Shown here in pieces: positions 9,005 to 16,531 of a stretch of DNA of 64,000 nucleotides. Source of the stretch: Streptomyces sp. NBC_00663 (GTDB taxonomy: Bacteria > Actinomycetota > Actinomycetes > Streptomycetales > Streptomycetaceae). Position 1 is the stretch's first letter. Each line of letters opens with the position of its first letter. The notes beneath the pieces were generated by a model, which saw nothing but the letters and a program-made list of their open reading frames with translations, searched no databases and had not been told where the DNA came from. The position numbers were made by a program, and so were the translations under genes. The stretch lies in NCBI RefSeq assembly GCF_036226885.1, contig NZ_CP109027.1:248001-312000 (forward strand). The letters run 5' to 3'.

Positions 9005-10146
9005 GAGTTCATCGCTTTCATCAGGCCCAGCAGACGTGCGGGGTCGAGTTCGTTGTCGCCGCGCAGCGCGCGCAGCACCTCGCGGATCTTGGCGGGGGAC
9101 GGGCTCGCGCCGAGGAAGTCACGGGTGGCGGGCGGCCCCCACTGGGCCAGGCCGCTCGCCGACATGGGCGCCCAGCCGGGTTCGACGTCACAGGAGAACA
9201 GGTCGCCGTCGGCGAAGTGCTCCAGCATGAAGTGGTCGGGGTCACGCCAGTAGTCGAAGAGCTGGCTGCCGTGGATGTGCCTGCCGATGCCCCAACTGCG
9301 CTGGTATCCCCGCTCGTTCAGATACTCGCCGCCGGCCGCGATCGAGTCGAGATCGGTCACCTGGTACGCCGAGTGGACATAGCCGTTGCCCGGTCCCAGG
9401 TGCATGGCGACGGTGTGATGGTCGACATACACGCTGCCGAGATCGCAGCGGAGGAACGCCATCGTCGGACCGCGACCGCGCTGCCCGTCCAGGAACAGGA
9501 AGTCGGACACGATCATGCCGAGCGTGTCCAGGTACCAGTCCAGAGCGCGGGCGAACACACGGGTCTCCAGCACCACATGACCCAGCCGCTGGATCCGGGA
9601 CGGCTCTCGCGGCGGACGCTGCGTGGCGTTCGTACGGCGGTGATCGGTGCCGAAGTTCAGCAGCAGCGGCTGCTGCTCGGGCAGCGCGGTCAACTGTTCG
9701 GCGCCGTACACGACCCGCACCGGGAAGCCTGACGGGTCGAGCAGGCCGACCGCCTTGCCGCCGCCGGGGACGTCCGACTCCCCTACGGCCGTCCCCGTCG
9801 CCCGCGCCAGCCGGTCCAGGTCGGCCCGCTCGGCCGCCCGGAACGCCGGACCGATGAAGCGAGAGGTTCGCCCCCGCCGGATCACCATGCAGGGCAAGCC
9901 CGCGAAGGTGCCCCGCAGCCACAGTTCCTTCTCCGTGCGGGCGACGACGCCGAATCCGAAGTCACGGGCGAACACCTCCGCCCGGTCCAGGTCGGGCTTC
10001 TCGAACTCCAGCCAGGCCAGGTCCGCCACCTTGATCACAGGATTCCGGGACCGGCCCGAGTGCTCGCCACGCAGGGCGCCCTGTTCGCTGTGGAGATCCT
10101 GGTGGGGCGTCGTGACGGCAGCTGCGGCCACGCGTGATTCAGACAT
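9001..10146 (-). CDS. extradiol ring-cleavage dioxygenase (two-domain VOC)
   Basis: A 381-residue type I extradiol dioxygenase with two vicinal-oxygen-chelate modules. The N-terminal module is non-catalytic. The C-terminal module carries the facial triad H190 ('LGHVVLET'), H258 ('VHSAYQV') and E309 ('HFMLEHF'), which binds Fe(II). The reaction is O2-dependent meta-cleavage of a catecholic substrate. It is the first gene of the operon: GGAGG lies 8 bp before the ATG at 10146, and a promoter with inverted repeat is just upstream. An N-terminal extension of about 35 residues precedes the first module. Larger than the roughly 300-residue catechol 2,3-dioxygenases, so the ring substrate is uncertain. 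Confidence 0.87.
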   Translation of the reverse strand: MSESRVAAAAVTTPHQDLHSEQGALRGEHSGRSRNPVIKVADLAWLEFEKPDLDRAEVFARDFGFGVVARTEKELWLRGTFAGLPCMVIRRGRTSRFIGPAFRAAERADLDRLARATGTAVGESDVPGGGKAVGLLDPSGFPVRVVYGAEQLTALPEQQPLLLNFGTDHRRTNATQRPPREPSRIQRLGHVVLETRVFARALDWYLDTLGMIVSDFLFLDGQRGRGPTMAFLRCDLGSVYVDHHTVAMHLGPGNGYVHSAYQVTDLDSIAAGGEYLNERGYQRSWGIGRHIHGSQLFDYWRDPDHFMLEHFADGDLFSCDVEPGWAPMSASGLAQWGPPATRDFLGASPSPAKIREVLRALRGDNELDPARLLGLMKAMNS

Positions 10147-10181
10147 GGTGTGCCTCCGAGCAACATTGCCGTAATGAGGAA

Positions 10182-10210
10182 ATCATCATCTTTGACAGTT
10201 GCATCGTCAA
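10182..10210 (-). promoter_or_regulatory. promoter/operator of the aromatic operon
   Basis: Minus-strand -35 TTGACG (10210-10205) and a weak -10 GATGAT (10187-10182) are 17 bp apart. TTGAC at 10192-10196 and GTCAA at 10206-10210 form a 5-9-5 inverted repeat over the -35 and spacer, a likely operator for the divergent TetR at 10283. The same geometry occurs at 3093-3111. Confidence 0.5.
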
Positions 10211-10282
10211 TAGGTCGGCCGACACACGATGAGGTTTCCATCAAAACTGCGATGGTCATGGACACCCGGTTAGACTCGGCCC

Positions 10283-10918
10283 ATGCCCACCTCAGCCCCG
10301 CCCAGCAACCGGTTCGAGCGACGCCGCGCCGAGACCCGCAGGGCGCTCGTCCGCGCCGCCCGGCAGATACTGGCCGAGACCGGTGACACCAGCGCCAGCA
10401 TCCAGGCGATCGCCGAGCGCGCGGATGTCGGCTTCGGCTCCTTCTACAACCACTTCGAGTCCAAGACGGAGCTGTTCGAGGCAGCGGTGGTGGACGCTCT
10501 GGAGGAGTTCGGCGAGACCTTCGACGAGCGGCTCCACGGAATCGACGACCCCGCGGAACTCGTCGCGGCCGGCTTCCGGCTCAGCGCCCGGATGGCCACG
10601 TCCCACCCAGAGCTCATGCAGGTACTGCGCCGCCGCGGCCTGGGCCACCTCCACTCGGACAACGGCCTGACCTCCCGGGCGCTGCGCGATCTTCAGGTGG
10701 GCATCGGCTCCGGCCGCTTCACCACGATCGAGCCGGTCGTCGCCCTCACCGCACTGGGCGGGACCCTGCTCTCCCTGGTGGAGCTGCGGTTCGCTCGCCC
10801 CGATCTGGACGGCGACGAGGCAGCCTCGAACCTCGCCGAGATGGTCCTGCGCATGCTGGGCGTCCCGTCGAAGGAGGCCCACGAGGTCGCCCGGCGCCCG
10901 CTGCCCGACCTGGGCTGA
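10283..10918 (+). CDS. TetR/AcrR-family regulator, divergent from the aromatic operon
   Basis: A 211-residue TetR protein. After a short basic N-terminus, the helix-turn-helix spans about residues 25-65, including 'QAIAERADVGFGSFYNHFESKTELF'. The ligand-binding domain is of normal size and intact. It is transcribed divergently from the dioxygenase operon, with 136 bp between the two starts. The inverted repeat at 10192-10210 makes it the probable local repressor. The inducer is likely a pathway metabolite; that is inference. Confidence 0.88.
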   Translation: MPTSAPPSNRFERRRAETRRALVRAARQILAETGDTSASIQAIAERADVGFGSFYNHFESKTELFEAAVVDALEEFGETFDERLHGIDDPAELVAAGFRLSARMATSHPELMQVLRRRGLGHLHSDNGLTSRALRDLQVGIGSGRFTTIEPVVALTALGGTLLSLVELRFARPDLDGDEAASNLAEMVLRMLGVPSKEAHEVARRPLPDLG

Positions 10919-10954
10919 GGAGTCGACACCAAAGGAAGGCACCTCTCACCTCCC

Positions 10955-11101
10955 ATGCCCCAGCCGCAGACCACGCGCACCAAGCGCGCGAACCCGTGGG
11001 GCGCGACGGCGCATCCTCGACGCCATGGTGGAGATCGCGGTTACGAGAGCACGTCCCTCGCGGCGGTCAGCGCCAAGTGCGGCCTGCCCGCCGGCTCCTG
11101 A
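10955..11101 (+). pseudogene. TetR-family N-terminal remnant
   Basis: The 49-codon frame from the ATG at 10955 ends 'GYESTSLAAVSAKCGLPAGS', the middle of a TetR helix-turn-helix. The preceding helix ('RILDAMVEIAV') is in a different frame at about 11013-11045, so at least two indels separate the pieces. Everything after the HTH is gone. Confidence 0.65.
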
Positions 11102-11105
11102 CGCC

Positions 11106-11825
11106 TCAAGCGCTCCGGGCCGCGGCGTTGGACCCTGCGGCGTCGTCGGGCCGGAAGGTAACCCTCCGGCCCGAGAAGCGGGCCGTGAGACCGTCGGCCG
11201 TGGTGGTGACCGAGCGCAGCTGCAGACCGTCGGGGATGTTCCGCAGCTGGATCGGCTGGTTGAAGACCTTGTCGAGCAACGCACTCCCGGCGGCAGGCAG
11301 TGCACCGCCCGTGACCTCGAAGTCCCTGAAGGCGATGCGGTTGCCGGAGGCGGCCGTGACGGTTGTCGTCACAGTGGCCTGTTTCCCGAGGGGGAGGAGG
11401 AGCGCCGCGCTCACCTCACCCGGGCTGTTGCCCTGGGAGACCTCCAGGCCCAGAGCGCTCGACACGTCCGTGTACGACAGGAAGGCGGACGCCTCAGCGC
11501 TGCGCGCACGAGCCTCGCTGTCGTCGTCGGACTTCGTCAACCCTTTGAGCTGGAGGGAGAGTTCGGTCACCGGCAGCGGACGGTCGGTCCCGTGGGCCGG
11601 TATGTCGTGCGCGGTGATGTCCACGTGGCGCAGGGTGCCTGAGGCAGCCTGGGTCAGGACGGGGAAGCCACGGACATGGACCTGCGGTGGCAGGGGCGTG
11701 TCCATGCCCTCCTGGAACGCCTTGGCCGTGCGGGACTCGATGCGCGCCGCCACCACCCGGTCGACCGCGACGGGAACGAGGGCCAGCGCGACAAGGGCGG
11801 CGGCGAAGGAGCCATGTGCCCGCAT
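11106..11825 (-). CDS. DUF2993 (LmeA-like) secreted or membrane-anchored protein
   Basis: A 239-residue protein with one hydrophobic N-terminal segment (about 6-25) and a body resembling DUF2993/LmeA phospholipid-binding proteins of the actinobacterial envelope ('RIESRTAKAF' near the start, 'VHVRGFPVLTQAASGTLRHVDI' in the middle). The frame is clean through to the stop. Its start codon lies inside the 3' end of a broken hydrolase gene, and the sequence looks like a deletion junction, so the first residues may not be original and the upstream promoter is lost. Possibly silent. Confidence 0.7.
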   Translation of the reverse strand: MRAHGSFAAALVALALVPVAVDRVVAARIESRTAKAFQEGMDTPLPPQVHVRGFPVLTQAASGTLRHVDITAHDIPAHGTDRPLPVTELSLQLKGLTKSDDDSEARARSAEASAFLSYTDVSSALGLEVSQGNSPGEVSAALLLPLGKQATVTTTVTAASGNRIAFRDFEVTGGALPAAGSALLDKVFNQPIQLRNIPDGLQLRSVTTTADGLTARFSGRRVTFRPDDAAGSNAAARSA

Positions 11826-12630
11826 GCCTCGATGATTTCGGTGCGCGTCGGCCGGACCAGGTCGCGCGCTCGGTCGAACCCGCTGATGGGGGTGACCTGG
11901 TCCTCGGTTCCCCACGCCAGCAGGATCGGAATGCCGAGGCTGCCGGTCCGCCGGTAGAGATCCTCGCGGCCGGAGATCGGGTAGTTCTGCAACGTGGAGA
12001 AGAAGCAGTACATCGACCCCTCGAACCGGTAGCAGTCCGAGATCATGCTGGTCAGGGGTTCGACGAGGGCGGGATCGGAGACATTGCGCCCGAGGTGGCC
12101 GAGCAGGATCTTGCGGCCGAAGCGCCGTGCGGCGAAGGAGGCGATCGGGTTGGCCTTCAGTGCACGCTGCTGCAGCGCGGTGTCGGTGGACAGGCCCGCC
12201 GGCCCGATGAGCGTGAGCGTCCGGACCGTCTCGGAACGGTCCAGGAGGTAGGCCATCGCGCCCAGCGCACCCATCGAGGTCCCCACCAGGTTCACGGGCG
12301 TGTCGATGCCGAGGAACGAGAGCAGCTCGCGGAGCTGGCGCACGAACATCGCCTCGTCGTACTGGCCCTGCGCGCGGTCGGAGTAGCCGCGACCGTATGC
12401 GCTGAAGGACATTGTCCGAAGCCCCGCGCATGCAGCGTCGGCGCCACGCCGTCCCAGTAGAACAGCGGAATGGTCAGTCCCGGCACCAGGACGGCGAGCT
12501 CGCCGGTCTCGGGACCGCGCAACTCGTAGTGCGTGTACCCGTCAGACAGCTCGGCGAAGTCGCCGCGCAGCGATTTCCGGGCGTTCGCGTCGAGTTGGAG
12601 AGTCTCGTCCGGCATCACGAAATACTTCAT
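11800..12630 (-). pseudogene. alpha/beta hydrolase, frameshifted and 3'-truncated
   Basis: The gene starts at ATG 12630 ('MKYFVMPDETLQL') and continues to 'LHARGF' near 12415. One base is missing there; the frame resumes as 'MSFSAYGRGYSD' and keeps the nucleophile elbow 'GTSMGA', acid region 'GTEDQVTP' and catalytic His 'CGHMAP'. Just after the histidine the coding sequence runs into the DUF2993 gene, so the last roughly 25 residues are lost. A single-base deletion is enough to inactivate it; sequencing error is the alternative. Confidence 0.75.
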
Positions 12631-13042
12631 CGGGGTGTCTTTCCTTCGAATGTCTGGAGGGAGCCGGTCGGCAGCCCGACGCCCCGGTCGGGCTGCTCTG
12701 TGGAAGGAGGCGCCTGCGTTCGGCTTTGGTGCGGGTCGTCTCCGGACGAACTGCGCGGAACACCGGGATGGCGCGCGGGTGCGCGATGCGACCGCCCCGG
12801 TCGGCATGCGCCTGGTCGATGACTGCGGATCTGGATCCGGACGGACACCACCTGCGGCGAACTCGGCCCGACATGGCCCTTTCGACCGTCGTCAAGAACT
12901 GGTCGGCCGCGAACATGCAGTCGGATCGAGGTCAGTCCGGATTCATAACGGTTACAGTGTTACCGTTATCTGGCTCGTGTCAAGCGGGCATACTTTTCGG
13001 GTGCCAACATCACGAGATCAGACGCGAGGAGATGGGGCGCCG
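12631..13042. other. 412-bp divergent intergenic region
   Basis: It separates the broken hydrolase from the TetR gene. The only clear structure is the palindrome at 12945-12969; 12660-12930 has open frames but nothing recognisable. Confidence 0.4.
12945..12969. promoter_or_regulatory. 25-bp palindromic operator upstream of TetR
   Basis: The perfect arms ATAACGGT and ACCGTTAT continue inward as ACA and TGT around a central G, so 11 of 12 positions per arm are symmetric. This is a textbook TetR-family operator, 74 bp before the proposed TetR start at 13043. Confidence 0.75.
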
Positions 13043-13699
13043 GTGCGACGCTCTCCAGGCCGTCCGCCCGTTCCGCTCGAGCGGATCGTCGACGCGGCGG
13101 TGCAGATCGTCGACGAGGAAGGGGCCGATGCCCTGTCGATGCGCACGCTCGCCCAGCGCCTGGGCTCCGGCACGGCCACGCTCTACCGGCACTTCGACAG
13201 CCGGGCCGCTCTGGTGGCCCACGTCGTGGACCGCATGTTCGGCGCGATCGAGATCAGCGACGACGAGCTCGCCGCCATGGGCTGGCGGGACGCCTGCCGC
13301 ACCGTAGTGCAGGCCATGTTCGACGCCGTGAGCCGGCACGAGAACGTGGCACCCCTGCTCGTCGAGGGGATCCCCGTCGGCCCGAACGCGATGGCCGTTC
13401 GGGAGCGCTGCGTCGCCGTCCTGCTCGCCGACGGATTCGCGCCCCAGGTGGCGGCGCAGGCCTACGCCACCCTGTCCCGCTTTGTGCTCGGCTTCGCGAT
13501 ACAGATCCGGGGGCACCACGGCGCGGAACAGCCCTCCAGCGACGCCCAGGCGTCCGCCGTCCTCCACGCCGCGGATCCCTCCCTGTATCCCGCCACCGCG
13601 GCGGTCGCCGACTGGATGCCGGTGCCGCTGGAGGACGAGTTCCGCTTCGGACTGGACCTCGTCCTCGACGGGCTCAGTCGGCTGCGCGAGGCCGCCTGA
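13043..13699 (+). CDS. TetR-family regulator (TetR_C type)
   Basis: A 218-residue regulator: HTH at about residues 10-55 ('RIVDAAVQIVDEEGADALSMRTLAQRLGSGTATLYRHF') followed by a C-terminal domain like the tetracycline repressor class. The frame is open further upstream; I chose the GTG at 13043 because GAGGAG lies about 11 bp before it. GTG 13001 is the alternative. The palindrome upstream suggests autoregulation. Its original divergent target was probably the now broken hydrolase. Confidence 0.83.
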   Translation: MRRSPGRPPVPLERIVDAAVQIVDEEGADALSMRTLAQRLGSGTATLYRHFDSRAALVAHVVDRMFGAIEISDDELAAMGWRDACRTVVQAMFDAVSRHENVAPLLVEGIPVGPNAMAVRERCVAVLLADGFAPQVAAQAYATLSRFVLGFAIQIRGHHGAEQPSSDAQASAVLHAADPSLYPATAAVADWMPVPLEDEFRFGLDLVLDGLSRLREAA

Positions 13700-13840
13700 C
13701 CGTCAGTGAGACATGCGGCCGAAGCCGCCAGGGCCAGCGGTGAAGCCGACATAGGTGAGTCCTTCAGCCGCCACCGCCCCGGCAACTGGATGCTGTCGTC
13801 GGTGCCCGCCCTCGCAGTCGGAGAGCCAGGCACCGCCATC

Positions 13841-15056
13841 TCATCCGAGCTCGCGCTTAAGGATCTTGCCCGTCGCCGTCAGCGGGAGCACGTCGGCGAA
13901 CTCGACGATGCGCGGGTACTTGTAGGCGGCGAGCCGCTCCTTCCCCCAGGCGATGAGTTCGCCTTCGGTGGCGGTGGCGCCGGCCATGGTGACGATCACG
14001 GCCTTGATCTCCTCACCGTGCGACTCGTGGGGAACTCCGATCACGGCGATCAGGGAGACAGCCGGATGCTCCATGAAGAGCTCCTCGATCTCGCGCGGGT
14101 AGACGTTGAAGCCGCCACGGATGATCATGTCCTTGGCCCGGTCGACGATGCAGTAGAAACCGTCGTCATCCCTCCGGGCCAGGTCGCCGGTGCGGAACCA
14201 GCCGTCGCGCAGGACTTCGGCGGTCGCCTCGGGCCGCTTGCAGTAGCCCTTCATCACATTGTGGCCCTTGATCGCTATCTCACCGATCGCGTCCGGGTGA
14301 CTCTTCACATCGGACCAGTCCTCGTTGACCAGCTTCATCTCCACACCCGGTATGGGCACCCCGATCGACCCGACGCGCGGCAACTCGCCGAACACGGAGA
14401 ACGCGGCCACCGGAGAGGTCTCCGACAGCCCGCAGCCCTCCAGGATCGTCACACCGAACCGCTCCTGGAAGTCCCGGTGCACCTCGCCCGGGAGGGCTGA
14501 CCCACCGGCTAGGGCGACCCGGAGGTCGCCCGGCCAGGGCGGCGACGTCGACCGACTCGTCCAGTGCGCCGAGCAGCGCCCAGTACATCGTGGGGACGCC
14601 ACCGAAGAGCGTCACCCGCTCCTCGGTCATGAGGCGTAGTGCCGCGCGGGGCTCGAACCGCGGCAGCATCACGATGGTGCCGCCGAAGGCGAGGGCGGCG
14701 TTCTGGAACACCGTCTGGCCGTAGGAGTGGAACAGCGGCAGCGCGCACAGATAGGTGTCCGGGCGATCCGCCGACGCGTCGAACAGCATCTCGTCGATGA
14801 GGGCGTTGTCCCGCATGTTCCGGTGCCGCAACTCCGCACCCTTGGGTACACCGGTAGTGCCGGACGTGTACAGGATGACGGCCGTGTCGTCCTCGTCCGT
14901 GAGCACCGTGTCGAATGTGGGCGGCTGTTCGGCCCAGGGCACCTCCCGTGCGGGATCGACGACGTACAGGCCGACCTCCGTCTCCTCGGTCGCCGCGCGC
15001 GCGGTGCCGCCAATGGGCAGGCCTGCGGTGAACTGCGGGTGCGGGTCGGTCAGCAT
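13841..15056 (-). pseudogene. fatty-acyl-CoA ligase, frameshifted and N-terminally truncated
   Basis: Two overlapping frames together give the ANL core. The upstream frame (15056 to about 14530) has 'ILYTSGTTGVPKGAELRHRN' and 'GGVPTMYWALLGAL'. The downstream frame (about 14560 to 13841) has 'LEGCGLSETSPVA', 'GWFRTGDLARRDDDG', 'DRAKDMIIRGGFNVYP' and the C-terminal lysine motif 'LTATGKILKREL'. A frameshift near 14520-14550 separates them, and the first roughly 150 residues are missing. It was a medium- or long-chain acyl-CoA ligase. Confidence 0.82.
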
Positions 15057-15202
15057 CGTCCGGTCAGGTCCTGGATCGTGCCGACGAGCTCGGTCTCACG
15101 GGAGTTGTCCATGTGGGTGGCACCGCCGCGGCCGACTTCGCCGGTGTTGATCGCCGCGCCGATGCCGGCCATCACGCCGCAGCCCACTCCGGCGAAGACC
15201 AT
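15057..15202 (-). pseudogene. mycothiol-dependent formaldehyde dehydrogenase-like remnant
   Basis: About 48 residues: 'GVGCGVMAGIGAAINTGEVGRG' is followed directly by 'ATHMDNSRETELVGTIQDLTG'. These match two segments of zinc-containing S-(hydroxymethyl)mycothiol/NDMA-dependent dehydrogenases that normally flank the Rossmann glycine motif. An internal in-frame deletion removed that motif. The end abuts the truncated acyl-CoA ligase. Confidence 0.55.
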
Positions 15203-15306
15203 TTGTGACGACGACGTCCATCCAGAAGGCCGGCCTCAAGGGGTGACCGACCGCCCGGCCCGTCCATCCGATCAGTGGCCATGCTGAAGGCGCTCAGTGG
15301 ATCCGG

Positions 15307-16347
15307 TCAGGTGGACTCCCTCACCACCAACCGGCACGGCACCGTGTGTACCCCCGGCGCCGCCTCCTCCGCGTCGATCGCCTCCAGCAGGCGCAGTGCC
15401 GCGATGCGGCCGATCTCGGCGAGGTTCATGTCGATCGTGGTGAGGGGCGGACGGGAGGCCAGTGCCATGGTGTCCCAGTTGTCGTAGCCGACGACGGCGA
15501 TGTCGCCGGGGACGTTCACGCCGCGCTCACGCAGGGCGTCCGCGACGCCTCGGGCGATCTGGTCGTTGCCGCAGAAAAAGGCGTCCGTGTCGGGTGCCGT
15601 GCGCAGTACCGCGTCGGCGGCACGACGGCCCCACGCCTCGCTCCACTCGCCGAAGTGGACCCGGCCGGTCGAGAACCGCAGAGACGCTGCCTCCAGGTGT
15701 TCCACCGCGTGGCGGGCCCGGTCGCGGGCCGCCGCGTGGTGTTCCGGCCCGGTGACATGGGCGATCCGGGTGCGACCGCCGGCCAGCAGATGCTCGATCG
15801 CGAGCTCCGCGCCGCCCTGGTCGTCCGAGACGACCGACGTGTCCGTGGGGTCACCGGACGGGGAGAGGGCGTAGACCACGGGTATCGACTCCAGGCCGGT
15901 GATGCCCGTGAGCGGTGGACGCGGGTCCGTGCGTCGTCCGGTGACGATGATGCCGTCGACCCGGCGGTCCATGAGGTTGCGCAGGTGGTGCTGCTCGCGG
16001 ATGGCGTCGCCGCGGGTGTCGCACAGCAGGACGGAGATCTTGCCTGCGCCGAGCGCGTCCTCGGCGCCCAGCAGCACCGGTGTGCTGAAGCGGCCGATGC
16101 CGTCGGTCGTCATCAGGCCGACGGTCCAGCTGCGGCCGGTGTGCAGGCTCTGGGCATGCTGGTTGGGGCGGAAACCCAGGGTCGCCACGGCGTCCATGAC
16201 CCGCTGGCGGGTCTCCGGGCGCATCCGCCCGCCGCCGTTCAGCGCCTTCGACGCCGTGCCCACGCTGACGCCCGCCATTGCGGCCACGTCGGCGAGCCGG
16301 GCCCGGCCGGCGGGGAGGGAGTCTGGAGCACCTGCGGCTTGGGTCAC
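15307..16347 (-). CDS. LacI-family regulator of the glycoside locus
   Basis: A 346-residue repressor with an N-terminal LacI HTH and hinge (about residues 17-60, 'RLADVAAMAGVSVGTASKALN') and a periplasmic-binding-protein-like sensor domain ending 'LVVREST'. GTG start at 16347. It is divergent from the GH127/ABC operon, with 184 bp between the starts. It should repress that operon until the transported sugar or a derivative binds. Intact. Confidence 0.9.
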   Translation of the reverse strand: MTQAAGAPDSLPAGRARLADVAAMAGVSVGTASKALNGGGRMRPETRQRVMDAVATLGFRPNQHAQSLHTGRSWTVGLMTTDGIGRFSTPVLLGAEDALGAGKISVLLCDTRGDAIREQHHLRNLMDRRVDGIIVTGRRTDPRPPLTGITGLESIPVVYALSPSGDPTDTSVVSDDQGGAELAIEHLLAGGRTRIAHVTGPEHHAAARDRARHAVEHLEAASLRFSTGRVHFGEWSEAWGRRAADAVLRTAPDTDAFFCGNDQIARGVADALRERGVNVPGDIAVVGYDNWDTMALASRPPLTTIDMNLAEIGRIAALRLLEAIDAEEAAPGVHTVPCRLVVREST

Positions 16348-16348
16348 G

Positions 16349-16364
16349 AGAAAACCTTTTTTCT
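16349..16364. promoter_or_regulatory. inverted repeat just upstream of the LacI gene
   Basis: AGAAAA and TTTTCT arms with a 4-bp spacer lie 2 bp before the GTG start of the LacI gene. It could be an autoregulatory operator; LacI operators more often have a central CG, which is absent here. Confidence 0.3.
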
Positions 16365-16450
16365 AGGCGAGAGCGGCGCCCACCATCGTGGCAGCCTGCG
16401 CACTTGAGTTCCAGCCCAAGAGCAACTTGAAAAATCTCTTGTCGCATCTA

Positions 16451-16479
16451 TTGACCGGACCAAGCCGCTCCCCTCTACT
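16451..16479 (+). promoter_or_regulatory. promoter for the GH127/ABC operon
   Basis: TTGACC (16451-16456) and TCTACT (16474-16479) with 17-bp spacing, about 53 bp before the GH127 start. Confidence 0.45.
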
Positions 16480-16531
16480 TTCGGGCAGGAAAACGGTTGC
16501 TCAAACACGCTTCCCACACCTTCGGAGAGCC

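Noticed and set aside
16349..16531. Riboswitch in the GH127 leader
   Set aside because: No conserved structured leader could be seen; regulation is adequately explained by the LacI protein.
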